From assembly GCF_016056295.1 (NCBI RefSeq), contig NZ_JAECZB010000013.1, forward strand, positions 1 through 64,000: a stretch of DNA of 64,000 nucleotides, read 5' to 3'. This DNA is from Atlanticothrix silvestris CENA357. Lineage in GTDB: Bacteria; Cyanobacteriota; Cyanobacteriia; Cyanobacteriales; Nostocaceae. The position numbers and the translations under genes were made by a program. Below are positions 63,741 to 64,000 of this stretch, piece after piece (the stretch's first letter is position 1; each line of letters begins with the position of its first letter). Under the pieces are notes generated by a model. The model saw nothing but the letters and a program-made list of their open reading frames with translations, was not told where the DNA came from and searched no databases.

Positions 63741-64000
63741 TTTATTTACCTATATTTTTCTTATTGGATAATTAACATAAGTAGCGTAACTCAAAAAATT
63801 ACTAAGGAACTGAAATGTTCCCAAATGTTCATTATAATTTTGAGATCTAACTCGAATTATCTTGAAACTAAAGAAATCTAATTGTCGAGTCTTCCAACTG
63901 TTGAACTGCTTCAGTAGTTTTGCACCTTTGAATGGTCTAACTTCAGTAGGATAGTCTACTTGATCACTAAAAGATACGGCCGTTAGATGATCGCATACAT
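63741..64000. other. Window end, no gene seen
   Basis: About 260 AT-rich bases upstream of the GT2 gene; no ORF, repeat or RNA gene was recognised. Confidence 0.4.

Overview
The window looks like chromosomal DNA of a filamentous, heterocystous-type cyanobacterium (Nostocales: Nostoc, Anabaena or Calothrix-like). The evidence is dense HIP1 octamers (GCGATCGC), heptameric STRR-type repeats between genes, psaD, two ndhD genes, the sulfolipid pair sqdB/sqdX, the chloroplast-conserved genes ycf46 and ycf35, xisH/xisI, a GAF-GAF-PAS adenylate cyclase of the CyaB type, and an Omp85/lpx cluster in the order known from Anabaena. No rRNA, tRNA or CRISPR array was recognised.

Layout. 1-2.3 kb: a decayed Uma2 gene, a small double-glycine-leader peptide gene with an Asp-Arg repeat core, and a GT2 glycosyltransferase. 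2.4-4.9 kb: CtpB protease and a YdcF-like membrane protein. 4.9-9.5 kb: a conflict-type locus with a small membrane protein and a 1215-residue CHAT-STAND-TPR protein, followed by a 12-copy array of 21-bp repeats. 9.5-11.8 kb: Uma2 and an orphan m5C DNA methyltransferase. 11.8-19.4 kb: envelope cluster purC-bamA-lpxC-fabZ-lpxA-lpxB, all on the minus strand. 20-26.2 kb: small conserved protein, adenylate cyclase, sqdX, sqdB, lipoprotein. 26.4-29 kb: RHH/zinc-ribbon protein, ycf46, ycf35. 29-31.5 kb: Uma2, zur, purS, purQ.

31.6-38.5 kb is the most notable accessory region, inserted between purQ and trpE. It holds an AT-rich HSDR_N-like protein, another Uma2 gene, an XRE/ImmA-IrrE regulator-protease pair, and divergently a Cas4-like iron-sulfur PD-(D/E)XK nuclease overlapping a full-length prokaryotic Argonaute with an apparently complete DEDD catalytic tetrad. 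Two near-identical 18-bp palindromes, 33 bp apart, lie in the divergent promoter region and are good operator candidates. The Argonaute MID pocket appears to have Tyr in place of the usual guide-phosphate Lys.

38.5-57 kb returns to core functions: trpE, psaD, a DICT-GAF histidine kinase, amylo-alpha-1,6-glucosidase, DUF2973/DUF2605 proteins, thrS, two ndhD paralogs, a uracil-DNA-glycosylase-like gene broken by a 29-bp tandem duplication, xisH/xisI and thrB. 57-64 kb is a polysaccharide-type cluster (two GT4, gmd, FkbM methyltransferase, GT2), with a decayed VapBC module in the middle.

Translation starts were moved where a ribosome binding site or family length argued for it. Family names rest on motif recognition only; no database search was run.
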